From contig JADWQD010000012.1 in the NCBI GenBank assembly GCA_016110215.1, positions 558,001 through 622,000 on the forward strand: a stretch of DNA of 64,000 bases, in the 5' to 3' direction. Positions 28,545-40,524 of this stretch are shown in pieces; the first letter of the stretch is position 1; every line of letters starts with the position of its first letter. The position numbers and the translations under genes were made by a program. The notes beneath the pieces are model-generated. The model was not told where the DNA came from, ran no database searches, and saw only the letters and a program-made list of their open reading frames with translations. This DNA comes from Capronia americana (lineage: Eukaryota; Ascomycota; Eurotiomycetes; Chaetothyriales; Herpotrichiellaceae).

Positions 28545-29715
28545 ATGGAGCCCGAAGCTACGAAGGCAGTCCCCGCGCAAAGATATGCTAGGGCTATCAA
28601 TATCGTCCCAGACGCCGATGTGACGTTGAGAGTGGGAACTGGTACAGATTCTCTCAATATTAGAGCATCTGGTCTTATACTTGGCCTGGTGTCGAAGGTG
28701 TTCAGGGCAATGCTGAATTCACAGTTCGTGGAGGGCACGACGAGAGTCATCGACCTGAAGGACGAGCCGCAGACAGTCTTGGACTTCTGCCGTGTCATTC
28801 ACCACAAACATGATTGCATTCACAACATGGACGCCAATCGACTGCGTAATCTCATCGTCTTCGCAGACATGTGGCAATGTCACGAAGCACTGAAACCATG
28901 GCTCCTGTACACGCTTCTGCCCTACCTGATTTGGTTTGATAGTCTCGCTGCCACGGATCTCGACGGTACGACTTTCCCGGATCAATACCCAGGACTGCGC
29001 ATTGAGGATTTTATCCCCATAGCCGCCTCATTCGGTCTGGACGATCTGTTCTGGCAAGTGACGGTGGCGTATTTTGCAAGATCCAAAACAGCCGCGGGGT
29101 CATGCGATGAGGGATGTTTGGTTGGCAGGCTACCACTTGCGACAAGTCATGACGGTGTTTGCTTGTACGGTGCGTAGACGCCATCAAAGTGGTTTTTCCC
29201 AACACGCTGTCACTGCTAACGATCAGGCAGACTTGCTCGACGAAACCCGGATCGCTCACACTCGTCGCTTACTCACCAGGGTCTCTCAGGCGATGACGTT
29301 TGGATATGGCACTGGAGGCAATGATTATTTTGATCTTGGCGACGTCGACGAGGGAGATCATGGGTCATTTCAATCCTGGCTCTTCATCGAGGGTCTCGAT
29401 GTCAACGGCCTTCCTTCATACTCAGAGTCCTGGTGGACGGCTTCGATCTACGTGCGAGATCTTGCTACACCAGATCCACCCAGCGCTGATGAGGTTCACG
29501 ACCCGGATGGCGCGACTTGGGAAGGTGACTGCGTTACCCCAGGGTGCAAATGTTGTCTCCCAAAGGACATGCGCGCTCTCAGAGTTATATTGGACGAGGA
29601 GTTGATGGATCTTCCTGGAATATGCTTGAAGTGTTTTCTTGAAAATGGAGAAGATTCTCTGTGCAGCTCGTACTGTTCTAAGCCGGGCCATTCTGGACGA
29701 GCGTCGAACGACTAG
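28545..29715 (+). CDS. BTB/POZ-domain protein with a frame change in a GGGG run
   Basis: ATG at 28545 (MEPEATKAVPAQ). BTB domain: INIVPDADVTLRVGTG, SKVFRAMLNSQFVEG, TVLDFCRVIHHKHD, LIVFADMWQCHEALKPWLL, then EDFIPIAASFGLDDLFW. The frame from the ATG ends at 29177. The downstream frame shifted by one base contains GHAMRDVWLAGYHLRQVMTV and has a phase-0 GTGCGT donor at 29170 with GATCAG at 29226. The second exon (29227-29715) encodes a Cys-rich C-terminus (CVTPGCKCC ... CLKCF ... CSSYC). Removing one G from the run at 29096-29099 joins the two into 370 aa. A 45-nt alternative intron (29036-29080) also restores frame but would delete the conserved DDLFW block. So this is either a frameshift allele, a base-call error, or a shorter protein. 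It is a paralogue of the BTB gene at 22.6-23.8 kb. Confidence 0.68.
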
Positions 29716-30099
29716 GTTTGGAGCAAGGAATGTAGGCCGATTGAAGTCCAGGACACTCGTTTGGTAGCCTGGAGTTGTGGTCTTTGGGATATGGTAGCTT
29801 CAAAGTATGTGGAGTGTCTCAGCGAGCAAAGGGCCGGAGACTGAGGCGATGCAGGACCGCAAAGCGCCATTCTGAAGCATTGCGCTCTCATTGTAATGAA
29901 CACGAACCCGAAGCAGTGTCTGCCAGCGAGGCTCTACTCCTACCGCAGACGAGGCTGCTAACATATGCAGAAACCCCTCAATACATACCAACCCCGCACT
30001 CTCGCGCTCAGAATTTCTCAATCGGGTTTCTTTCGAGCTCTCGGGATCAGATACTCGGTACGTAGCGACACATTAACTGCGCAGACCGACGGCATTGAA

Positions 30100-31185
30100 A
30101 TGTCTTCCTCCAAATTGTATTTGGCCGTCATCGGCGTCGGTGGTGTCGGCACTTCTTTCCTCTCCCAGCTCTCCTCATTGCCTGCTCGCCTCCGCCCCAA
30201 TGTGATATTCGTCTCCCGCTCGTCGAAACAACTGTACAACTCATCCTACACCCCTGTCAACGCCTCCGACCTCCAGTCCTCGTCCTCAAAACTCCTCTCC
30301 ATCCCCGATGAACTGATCGCATACCTCTCCTCGGCGCCCGGGAAAGTCATCCTCGTCGACAACACCTCCAGCCAAGATGTTGCAAACGCATACCCATCGT
30401 TCCTGCGCAAGGGCATCAGCGTGGTAACACCGAACAAGAAAGCCTTCTCCGGCTCACTCCAGCTGTGGAACGACATCTTCTCCGCGGTCGACTCGTCACA
30501 GGGTAACGCACTGGTATACCATGAATCAAGCGTGGGGGCGGGCTTGCCGGTCATCTCCACACTCAAGGATCTAGTCGCGACAGGGGACCAAGTTACACGC
30601 ATCGAGGGCGTCTTCTCCGGCACCATGTCCTTCCTGTTCAATTCCTTCGCCCCGGCAGATGGATCAGGTAAGGGCAAGTGGTCGGAGATCGTCAAGCAGG
30701 CGAAAGAGGCGGGCTACACGGAGCCGGATCCACGCGATGACTTGAACGGCATGGACGTTGCGCGGAAGCTCACGATCCTCGCGCGCCTGGCGGGGCTGAA
30801 AGTCGAGGGGCCTGATTCATTCCCCGTTCAAAGCCTGATACCCAAGGAGCTGGAGACGGTGAAGTCGAGCGACGAGTTCATGACGCGGCTGCCGGAGTTC
30901 GACGCGGAAATGGAATCGTACAAGGAGAATGCGGCGAAGGAGGGCAAGGTTGTACGCTATGTCGGGTCCGTGGATGTCGGCGCCGGCAAGGTCAAGGTCG
31001 GGCTGGAGATGGTGGAGAAGGGGACGCCCATTGCGAGCCTGCGAGGCAGTGATAATCTGATTTGCTTCTATACGAAGCGGTATGGGTCCAATCCTTTGGT
31101 AATCCAAGGGGCCGGCGCTGGCGGAGAGGTCACGGCGATGGGCGTCACGGCGGATCTGATCAAGGTGGTAGAGAGGTTGACATAG
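30100..31185 (+). CDS. hom6: Homoserine dehydrogenase
   Basis: 361 aa, single exon, start at ATG 30100 (the open frame reaches back to 29965 but MSSSKLYLAVIG is the natural N-terminus). It reduces aspartate semialdehyde to homoserine with NAD(P)H (EC 1.1.1.3), a shared step to threonine, methionine and isoleucine, in the cytosol. Evidence: Rossmann motif VIGVGGVGTSFL at residues 10-21; VVTPNKKAFSG; the substrate-binding region VGAGLPVISTLKDL; GVFSGTMSFLFNSF; the family signature GYTEPDPRDDLNGMDVARK; and the C-terminal GAGAGGEVTAMGVTADLI. Length matches yeast Hom6 (359 aa). There is no aspartokinase fusion, as expected in fungi. It opens the conserved core block and is transcribed towards the DUF3445 gene. 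Confidence 0.96.
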   Translation: MSSSKLYLAVIGVGGVGTSFLSQLSSLPARLRPNVIFVSRSSKQLYNSSYTPVNASDLQSSSSKLLSIPDELIAYLSSAPGKVILVDNTSSQDVANAYPSFLRKGISVVTPNKKAFSGSLQLWNDIFSAVDSSQGNALVYHESSVGAGLPVISTLKDLVATGDQVTRIEGVFSGTMSFLFNSFAPADGSGKGKWSEIVKQAKEAGYTEPDPRDDLNGMDVARKLTILARLAGLKVEGPDSFPVQSLIPKELETVKSSDEFMTRLPEFDAEMESYKENAAKEGKVVRYVGSVDVGAGKVKVGLEMVEKGTPIASLRGSDNLICFYTKRYGSNPLVIQGAGAGGEVTAMGVTADLIKVVERLT

Positions 31186-31459
31186 GCGAGAATAGACAAA
31201 AAAAGCTACAGGTGAAGAGCCTGGCTCCCCAAAAAGCATCATGATGAATCCAAGCACAAATCAATCAGCCTTGACAGGTGGTCCGCTCTTGACGTGCAAA
31301 AAGGGCTTTTATAGAATCTCAATAGATTATCCAGATTCCCGGCATCATGCATAAAGCTGCCATATATTGACATGAATACTGTGGCGTAACGTCAATCATC
31401 AAATATCATCCCCGTACCGGCTCCTTCCTGCCTGCCTGCCCGCTGCCGCGCTGAGCCGT

Positions 31460-32782
31460 TCAGCTCCTGAGATACCTCTTGACAGCCTCACCCCACACGA
31501 CTCCTCTCTTGTAGAAATGCATTTGAGGGACGCTGCCCTCCTTCAACCCGTCAATCGCCTCGGCCAATTCCTCTCCCTTGCCCTCATCCCTGATATCCTT
31601 GATCGGGTACATATACGTCTTGAAGGCAAACACCAGTGCCTTGGTCTTGGGCAGCCGGTGCAATGTCTGCCTCTCACATCTCAAGAAGGTGTTCTCGGTA
31701 TCGACTTCTTCTAGTTCTGACACGTCATCGCCTTCGTGGGCGTGGTTCGTCCCCTTGGCCGCGGAGTAGAGATTGCTGTTTGTGGTGATCGCCCAGTTTA
31801 CACGGCGGACGTACTTGCCCACCTCGATGCGGGAGAAGAAACGGTCCATGCTGGCTTCGAGTTTGGAAGGGTAGCCTGGCACAGGCCCGTGGATGGCTGC
31901 GAGTCTTTTGCCGAGTTTCTCGCGCGGGTCGAAGCCGGAGGGACAGCAGCACACGTACGCTTCCAGAATGTACTTCGCATCTGAGACGTAGTCTTTATCC
32001 TTGTTGTCCGGGGATGCGTCGTCGTCTCCTTCGGGGAGGAGGAACAGGAAATCTTCGTCGATTGTGCGCCCGAGGGTTTCTAGGAGCATGGTCGTCGGGG
32101 TCGTGGGCGGGACTTTTGCCGGGAACAATGCCTTCGTGACGAGATTTTCGAGCATGAAGGTCTGGCCTGCTTCGTAGTGGGCCTCGTGGAGTTTGAACAT
32201 GCTGGGAAAGCGTAGGGGTAGATATGTCCCCATGAGGTATTGGTAGAGTTCGACCACGGCGGGGCGGACACGGTAGTCGTCGTTGACGGCGACAACGTGC
32301 TCACCCTCGTCGGTCATGATTTTGCGGCGGTAGGCGATGCGATCGGCGTAGTTCTTGTCCATGAGCAGCAGGTCCGAGGGGGTCATGTTCTCGAGTGCTG
32401 AGGCGTCAGATTCGGCTCGTGTGTAGAGTCAGTCTCTTCCTGTTGGGGGTGCACAGGCAGAAGAGCAAAACTTACCCATCGTCAGGTGGTACTTGGGCTT
32501 GAAGGGCCGCAGCTGGAGCGGTTCCGTGGTCTTCCAGTCAAAGTCCGATTGCTCCTCGACGTCGGGGAACTCGGGCGCTTTGAGGTATCGTTTCTCGTAG
32601 CCGGCCTTCTTGGCCTCGTTTTGCTTCCGCCGGATCTGGTTGAAGGCCAGGAGCAAGAAGACGATCATCAATATCACGTTCGAGTAATTTCCGAGCGTGA
32701 ACCATGATGTCTTCTTGAAATCGTCCAGTGATCGCCAATGCCATGTGAAAGACGGCTTTTCGAGGTCATCAAAGCGGCTCAT
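31460..32782 (-). CDS. DUF3445 / heme-dependent oxidative N-demethylase-like protein
   Basis: 414 aa in two exons, 32782-32476 and 32397-31460 (complement); the intron has GTAAGT and CCTCAG and a phase 1 join recreating TMALENMTPSDLLLMDKNY. Pfam PF11927 in my reading. Family knowledge links it to the heme-dependent oxidative N-demethylase alpha subunit, though fungal members are uncharacterised. Features: a hydrophobic segment NVILMIVFLLLAFN near residues 35-48, probably an N-terminal anchor; KPKYHLTMA; WxLxDKNY-type LLLMDKNYADRIAYRR; the SGFDPREKLGKRLAAIHGPVPGY block; ASMDRFF; RRVNWAITT; and the C-terminal RCERQTLHRLPKTKALVFAF with KTYMYPI. It is head-to-head with atg11, sharing a 537-bp promoter region. 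Confidence 0.88.
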
Positions 32783-33319
32783 GATGGCGGGTGTGTGTGT
32801 ATCCTAGGGCCTCTGTCACGGAGGACTGCTCCTTCTTGTCAAGAGGGTGAGAATGGAGGACTTCAGATGACCGTCGGTGTCTTGTGACTTGGACTCGAAA
32901 CTTGTGATTCCCTTTGGTCTCTCACTTCCTTGTCACCTTGCGATAAATAGGCGTGTGCAAGTCCGCATCAGCTTTGTCCGCCCTTTGACAATCCAGAAAG
33001 GCCCAGAATTGCCAGCCAATGCCTACTCCACAAACCCCCAAAGATATACGCGGTCCGTACAAAGAGAAATCGCAGCATCACATCGGGCGAAGATAACCGA
33101 ACGCCGATTCACGCCTTACTCCGTCACTGTGAACTGTCCGGCTCCAACAGGCAATGATGATCTCCAGGCGCGCTGACTAAGGCGTCTCAACCACTCACAC
33201 GACGCTCGCGGCATGGACTGTGATGCCGCCTAGCGGTGTCTCCAATTCGACCAGTTTCCCACGACTGGGCAGCACCAACTTCGAGCCGAAGCAGAGGTGG
33301 TGGTGATGAAGGGGAGGTC
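32783..33319. promoter_or_regulatory. Shared promoter region of the DUF3445 gene and atg11
   Basis: A 537-bp region between divergent start codons. The longer atg11 frame reaches back to 33236 but opens with GTG, so those 84 bases are probably leader. I see no distinctive motif. Confidence 0.6.
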
Positions 33320-36300
33320 ATGGCCCTGCAAGTGTATATCTCTCACAGCGGCAGTGTCCTCACCTACAACGACCCAGGTGCTCGTGTCGACGCCCTGCGG
33401 TCATGGATCGAAGCCAACGCCGAAATTCCAGCCTCTCGCCAGATCTTGATGACCGGCCGGGGCAAGATTGTCAAGAATTTGAACAATGAACAAGAAGTCT
33501 TCGTCTATGACAAGCAATTCTTGTCGCCCGACTCGAAACCCCCGTCCAGAAATGAAGTCGAATTGCAACCCCTGTCCGATTATCCCCTCTCCCTCGCCGA
33601 CGAGACGAGCCTGAAAGCATGGCAAGACCTGTTCATGCAGAGACGGGCATGGGCCCATGAAGCCATCGAAGTTGCTAGGGCGGGCGTGGAGAATATTGAG
33701 ATATGTGCCGATGAGGCTTCGGTCATTGCCCGGTCCATGAAGGTTGCTCTAGATAACCTGCGGAACCATGTCACGACCCTACAGCAGCGATTTGAAGAGA
33801 CGACCCAGTGGGCTCAAGGCTATATACAAGAACATCGGGGTGTGCTTAATGATTGGCAAGCAAGCGCAGACACGCTTGCGGAGCTGCCAGTTCGTGAAGA
33901 CGTGGCTAAGGTGCTGCGGAGACCGGCTGAGCAGGACCACAGTGGTCCCTCGGCGCCTGTTGGCACCCTGTTTGATCTGATCGATCGGGATGCTCTCCAG
34001 GCTGCGGCGGAGAGCGTTTCGCGAAGTTCGGCGGACTTCGAGAAGAGGCTGCAAGACCTGCTGTCCGGTATGGAGAAGCTCAAGCAGGATACGGACGCAG
34101 CCCAGGGTCGGTCAACACAAATCCCCGATTACGACACAAATGCCTTGCTTGAAGAGACAGAGACTCTGGCCAAGCGTATAACGTCAGACTGCGAAGACGT
34201 GTTGCAAATGCAAGAGAATCAAAAGTCGGTGGTTGCAGCTTCAAGGAAGGCTGCCACTCATACTCGCGAGCTGTTGCCCGCCCTGCAAGGCGTCGTGGGA
34301 GAGACTATACAGGCTTCCTCGAGCGCTTCGGATGCAAGAACCGCTGCCTCGCGAGACTGGTACTCGACGCTGCAGGCAATCTCAAGGATACAGTCCCGCC
34401 TTGCTGAATTACAGTCCGCTATCACGAACTTGGACTTTCAGGACAATGACAACTTTGCCGCGCTCGGTCGTGTCTTCCAGCTACCTCTTGTCTATGGTGC
34501 TACACTTGTGGAAGCGACCCGAAGATCAGAGTGGACCGAAAAGATGCGCACAGAAGTTGACGCGCTCCACGAAGACTTGTCCCAGCAGACCGAAGAGGAA
34601 CAACGGCGCCGAAAGAAGTGGACTGCCTCACACAGCGACTTCTTGAGCGACGACATGAACGCCAAAGATGCACTAATCGATCTGAAGGCGACAGCTCCAC
34701 GCAACTCCTGGCCATTCGTCAGCAGGGATGAGATTTTCGCTTGGGTTGACGACCTGCGTGCGTTAGGTATCGACGATGCCGTGCAATCTATCATGCAGCG
34801 GATGAAGGATCTTGATGCCCCAGTGCGCAAGCAGAAACTCAAACCGTTCAAGAATGGAAGCATTCATGATCTAAGCCAGAGTGCCGCTCTCCGCAACGGA
34901 GATGAAGTCCGCAGCCTACAAGACGAGAAAAGCAGACTCGAGGAGAAGCTGCGAGCTTCAGACAGTCGAGTCCGAAAACTTGAAGATCTTTTGCACCGTC
35001 AAAGTCAGCTCAGCCGCCCTCCCAGTGGCGTCTTTCACCCGGGCAGTGCAGCAGACTTCGAACGGCAACAGACTCCTTCACCCAGTACTTTGCAAAGACA
35101 GAGTGATCTGTCACGCAGGTCGTCGGTATCTCTTCGACGGCTGTCAAACAATCAGGATGAGAGGTCTTTGGTGCAAAAGATTGTTGCCTTGGAATCGCAA
35201 GTTCAAAAATTGCAGGAAGAAGCACATGCCGAGCGAAGGTCAAGCACAGAAAGCCGGGACAAAATGCAGGAAGCAGAGCTAGTCAAGCGTGACTTGATGG
35301 CTAATTTTGAAGCTCAAAAGCAAGAGTTCGAAGAGGAACGCCAGTTGCTTGATGACGAAGTTCATCGGCTCAAGGTGAAACTCGAAGAAGCCGAAGAAGA
35401 CCTCGACCGACTCAACGACTCAAGAGACCATTTCCACAAGGAGCAAGATCAAGCCCTGCTCAACTTACGCAACGAACTTGAGCAGGCCAAGAGGACCGCC
35501 GCGGACGACCTGGCACAGTCAGAACGCAAGCTCGCAGCAGCACAAAAGGAAGCCGCCACCCAGCGAGAAAGAGCAGCTACTCTGGATCGCCAGCTCCACC
35601 AGGTCAAGGAAGAGCGCGCAGCAGCACAATCGCAAAATGTAGCATTGGCAACCCAGCTTCGGCAAATGGAGGATCAACAGCAAGAGTACCTGGCCATCTT
35701 GCAGGGTGCGCATACGAACCTATCTCCAGCGGGATCTCCTCCGGATGATCTGAGGAGGCTTGTCAATGCGTTGGAGATCCTGTCCGAAGGAGCGGCAATC
35801 CATGCTCGCGGGCTAGACGATTCTCTGCAGCTTGCCACGGCGGAAAACAAATCGCTCGAGGAGAAGTTGGCAAACGTGGAAGGCCAAATCAAGTACTTGA
35901 CCGGGAAGCTCTCGAGCGCAGAATCCCGCACCACGGAGTTCAGAGAAAGCCTCGAGCAAGAGCGAAGACAAATCTCTGCTCTTCGCTCGGAGCTCGCCAG
36001 CGAACGCACGGAGATGCACTCTCTTCGCGAGAAATTCGCCGCTGGAGAGACGGGTTCCGACGCCTTGCGCCAACAGCTGAAATCGGAAGAAGCTAAAGTC
36101 GCTGAGCTGGTGGACCGCAAGGCCGAAGACGAAGGCGCAATCCAGCGTCTCAAGCATGAGATCGAAGACCTCAACCGGGAAGCAGCGCTCGCCGCAGAGA
36201 AACATGACAAGCTGCGCCGCCATTTTGACAAGCGCGGCGAACGCGCCAAACAACTCTCGGAACGCCTCTTCCACCACCACGACAGGATAATACGTATGCT

Positions 36301-37977
36301 GGAACAGTTCGGGTACTCCGTCTCTCGCGCAGAGGATACACCGACACTCACAATCCAACGCGCCTCAAAGGTCAATGCATCCACCGTGCTAAGCGGCAAC
36401 GAATCCTCACCCGCCCATACGAGTGCCATGCGCCGCACCATATCCGGCTCAGCACCTCCTCAGCACTACTCTAACCCCTCCGACTTGGACACTCTCTACT
36501 GGACAAGTGACAACGATTTAACGAGCGAGTCCTCCAAGTTCACTTCCTTTGTCTCTACTTTATCGCGCTTAGACATCGACTCGACGATCGACATATTAAC
36601 CAAGCGCTACAAGGATGTCGAATCTCTGGCGAAGAAATATCAGAAGGACTCGCGGGCGTACCGTGAGCGCACACATAGAAGCCAAGCCGAGGCGCACGAT
36701 AAGATCGCATACAGGTCGTTCAAGGAAGGTGATTTAGCGCTCTTCCTGCCGACGAGGAATCAGGCTACACGACCGTGGGCGGCATTTAATGTCGGTGCGC
36801 CGCATTACTTCCTGAGGGAGACGGAGACGCACAAGTTGGCCAGTCGGGATTGGCTGCTCGCGCGGATCACGCGGGTTGAAGAACGAGTTGTCGACCTATC
36901 GCGGAGCATGAGGGGCAACGCGAGTATCTCTGCCACGGGTGATGATGGGAGTATGCGCAGCATGGACGATGAGAATCCCTTTGAGTTGTCCGATGGGTTG
37001 CGGTGGTATATGATCGATGCGGCGGAGGAGAAGCTAGGCGCTCCCGGCACGCCGAGCGTGGGCAAGAGTACTGTTATTGCAAGCAATGTGGAGGTGAAAG
37101 GTCATATGGGCACGCGGAAGGAACATAAATCTACGCTAGGCATAGGGAGTGGTGGCGCGACAGGGACGGCGAGTATGTTCACTAAGACGTTGACGAAGAG
37201 TTTGGATAGCAGACGGTCAAGCTCGGGGAGCAAGAAGAGTTTGGAGATGAAGGGGAAGGAGAGAGGTGTAAAGGATATGTTGCCTTCGAGCAAGGTTGCG
37301 CCGCTGGCGCCCATTACAAGCGATACGGATGCGGAGCGGAGGCATGCTCTTCCTCACGATGCGAAGGGAGGGACTGTGGCTGTTCCCGACGATGACGCGC
37401 ATGGAGATGCGGACAACGAGAATGACGAAGCTGAAGGGCAGGATTCGGCGGGCTCAATGACCGCGCAGACTACGAGCCAAGTTCAGGGTCAAGCCAGCGT
37501 GCCCAGCATTGTGCGTCGTCCTACCGAGGCGAGCCAGACCGACCGGGAAGAAGCCCAGGTCTTTGAAGTGGTGAGGCGAGATCTACTTCTCGGCCCCTAA
37601 GTGGCCAGAAAGAAACAGACTGATGCGAAGAATAGAGTGGTCACTCTGGACCGTCTGCTCTCCCCCCAAGGGTGGCGGAAAGAGACCTGCACGCCTCTAC
37701 TTCTGCCTATGCTGCTCTTGAAGCCGCACGGAACAATACGCCACTAAGATCGCAAATTCTCGGGAAGAGACCCAACTATTCGGCTCCGACGTCGAGAAAT
37801 CCTTCGCAGTCACCATTGAAGCAGAAGGGGCCGCCTTCAACGACGCCGACAACGTCTCCGGCTAAGAGCTCGAGCACCACTGTCGCGGGCGGTGCTGGGA
37901 ATGCCTCATCTCCGTCGCCCGCGAAGCCCAGGGAGAGGCCTTGGGATAAGTTGTTTAGCATGGAGTTCCGGTCATAA
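33320..37977 (+). CDS. atg11: Autophagy-related protein 11 (selective autophagy scaffold)
   Basis: Start ATG 33320 (MALQVYISHSGSVLTYNDPG), the usual Atg11 N-terminus with a ubiquitin-like beginning and LMTGRGKIVK. A scaffold that links cargo receptors to the autophagy machinery at the phagophore site. Most of the protein is coiled coil: residues about 120-330, then 540-1000 with repeated LEE/QKL heptads. The C-terminal Atg11 domain is clear (FKEGDLALFLPTRN, RPWAAFNVGAPHYFL, SRDWLLARITRVEERVV). The first exon's frame ends at 37600, giving 1426 aa. I prefer a splice from 37571 (GTGAGG) to 37636 (ACTGAT branch, ATAG acceptor). This adds 113 residues ending RPWDKLFSMEFRS, a PWDKLF-type tail that I recall from other Atg11 proteins, for 1530 aa in total. 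The end of the gene is therefore 37600 or 37977. Confidence 0.92.
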
Positions 37978-40524
37978 GTCTGCTGGCCGGAGTTTATAGC
38001 TGGCCTCTCGGAAGGGAGAAGGCAAAAGCGTTTGAGAATCAGGCTTCTGAATTCGACACCGTGGCCCTTGCTGGGCATTGGAGGCTGCCGCCCGCTCCTA
38101 CGACGGCAGGAGACTACAACTTGGAATTGTTCAGGAGCGCATGCACGCTATCAAGCTTGTACAGAGTATACGTGTCTCGTTGCGCTCGCATCTGAGCCCG
38201 AAAGAGCCGAGTTATGGTGATGCCTGTAGCAGCGGCATCGGCTTCTACAAGGAGCCTTGGTGGCACCATTCTGTAGCCTGACTCCTGGAGGGCACATGTT
38301 TCGTTCGGAGTACGTCGTGTACGCCGTCAGAACAGGTGGCGTGATAGAGGCGACAACGTTTCGGCTTCTCTGCCTCAATGTCTGAGATAATTGCTTCGTA
38401 CCTGTCCTTCAATCTCAATTCCAGCTGAGTTGTCTCAGTCAGGATCTTAGCCGGCGTAGCGTCGCTGATGATAGCGAAGTGATAAAAACAGTGTAACATG
38501 ACCTATTGAAGAGATCCAAGACGCATACAAGTTTATAGCTTGTTATCGCTGTTGGGGGAAGGACATGTGCATACAAGATATGGGGTAGAATCTTGCGTCA
38601 CGCTCAAGCAAGAGGAAAGGCAAGCACCGGAAGAATGTCGGACCGCAAGGCCACCGTCATGTCACGTGATACGGCCGGCACAAACCATTCCCATGGTTGG
38701 GAATGATTACCTAGCTACGCAGGGTGGCTGGATCACTCTGCTGCATCGTGAGGTATGTGCAGAAACAGCCGCTCAGGAGTCTTGCAGCTAGGGAACGTTT
38801 CACAGACCACCTGCTTGTTTTGGGACTGAGTTCTAGCTACTTCACCTGCCGACTGGAGGCCTTGCGCTCGGTCAGCGGCCGGAGTTAGATGGTCGGCAGG
38901 GAGAATTCGCTTCATTTCAGCAGTTTTCCCGAGGTAGAGGAGGCTCGGCCATGCGCAGGTGCACCGTGCGAATTCCCAGCCACATCTCCAAAGCATGGAC
39001 TTGAGAGGTAGGCTTGTAGTAGTCATGGGCACAAGCCGATGTTGTTGAGGAGCAATGACCCTCTGGAAGTGCATCTGGGCAAGTGGGGATGCTCAGGTGG
39101 ATACCGGTCAGTCCAGATGCTGAACGGAATGGCGGCCGTCTGCCCGTCGGGGGCACCTGCTGAGCAATGCAAGGAGGGCATGGATGCTTTCGGTCAGATA
39201 CGGAGTGTGGAAATGGGAGAAATCAGCTGTCAAGATAACGTGTAGTGCACAGAAGAATGGTAGCTAGAAAAGGGAATGCGAGCCAAGTAACAGGGCCTCT
39301 GTTGTCGCAGAGGAGCAAATGTCCTTGGGGTGCCTTGGCGGATGGTGAGAAAGCTGAAGAAAAGGAGACCAAGCAGACAGTAATCGCCAGCTTTGGAAAC
39401 CGTCGCCTCTCCTCACGGGACAAATCGAAGGGATTCCATAGGTTCACTACGGAGTACCTTGTGTAGTAATTCCAGTTATAGCGCCAGGTATGCGCGGCCT
39501 TTAGTGCAGTAGTAGTGCTGAGGAGCAAGGGAACGATCACAGCGAGGCCGGGTGGTGAAGTCACAGTGTAAGGGAAGTGGAGTAGGTTTGCAGGTCCAGG
39601 GAGAGAGGCGAGGAGGGAGGAGAGCAGAGATCAGAGATCAAACAAATCAATTCAGCTGTTCGGTTTGGAGGCAGGACCACTATCCGTAGCTCAGAGCAAG
39701 AAGGGGATTTGGAGGCATGTGAGTGGATGGGTGCCGCTGGAAACGAGGGCAAAAAGATCACGACAAGCAGAAGGGCGAGCAAGGGCGAGCTGGGAGTGGG
39801 CGGTGGTGGCTCAATGGGTGATGGGTGATTGTGTGGTGCGGGATGCGGGATCAGATCACAGGGAGGTTTGCCCGTCCCTCCCTCTGCCGCTGTCTCTCTC
39901 ACTCTGTCAGCCTCCCATACATTTTCCTCCTACTACTCCCTCAGTACTGCTTCTCCCATACTGTGAGCGCGCTGTACTGCCCTCCTACCACCCAGCAAAT
40001 CGCCCTCATACTGTAAGTACTCACTTGCTTCTCTTCACTATTTTCAACCGCGCCGTCCACACCACCCATTCTCCTCGCCGATAGCTTGCGCGCAAAATTC
40101 CCCTTCGAAATGCATGGCTCCTCATCGTTCTGCACTGTTTGCTACCTGGCGCAACCTCATCGTCGCCGTCATCATCACCTCGCGGTCAACAACGGCTAAC
40201 AACCACCACCACAGTCAACACCGCTGAACTCGCTTTCTGGACGCGTTTTCTCTGTGTCGGTGAGTCCAGCCGTATTTCACCCGTCCATTGTCACTGCCAA
40301 AACACGCGTTTTGGGCGCGAATGCACTCGCTCAAAACAATCCCAATTGCTTTGCGCTCCACTACTTCTTTCACCTGCACCACCCACCATTGTCTCGCAGT
40401 CTCCTCAGCCGCACCTCTACCCACCCTGCCCGCTCTTCCGCTGCTTGACTGCGCTGTCGCGTTTGTCCCTCTGCCCTCAAATACCCGCAACTCTCGCGAC
40501 TTCACTCTTCTCTCGTCTACTACC
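37978..40524. other. Long intergenic region before the nhp6 gene
   Basis: 2.5 kb without a supported gene. An 84-codon minus frame (38245-38499, ATG start, with LRLKDRYEAIISDIEAEKPK) looks mildly coding and might be an exon of an unannotated small gene, but I cannot complete it. The stretch 39850-40520 is CT-rich, with many CTCTC and CCACC runs, as expected for a long fungal promoter and 5' leader of a highly expressed gene. Confidence 0.4.

Noticed and set aside
29965..30099. 45-residue N-terminal extension of homoserine dehydrogenase
   Set aside because: ATG-initiated but not like the family; the Rossmann motif sits at the usual distance from ATG 30100 and the length then matches yeast Hom6.
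33236..33319. N-terminal extension of atg11 to 33236
   Set aside because: It opens with GTG, and MALQVYISHSG at 33320 is the expected Atg11 start.
35674..36441. A 255-codon minus-strand open frame inside atg11
   Set aside because: It is the antisense of coiled-coil coding sequence, Ser/Arg/Leu-rich and overlapping a second antisense frame; nothing supports translation.
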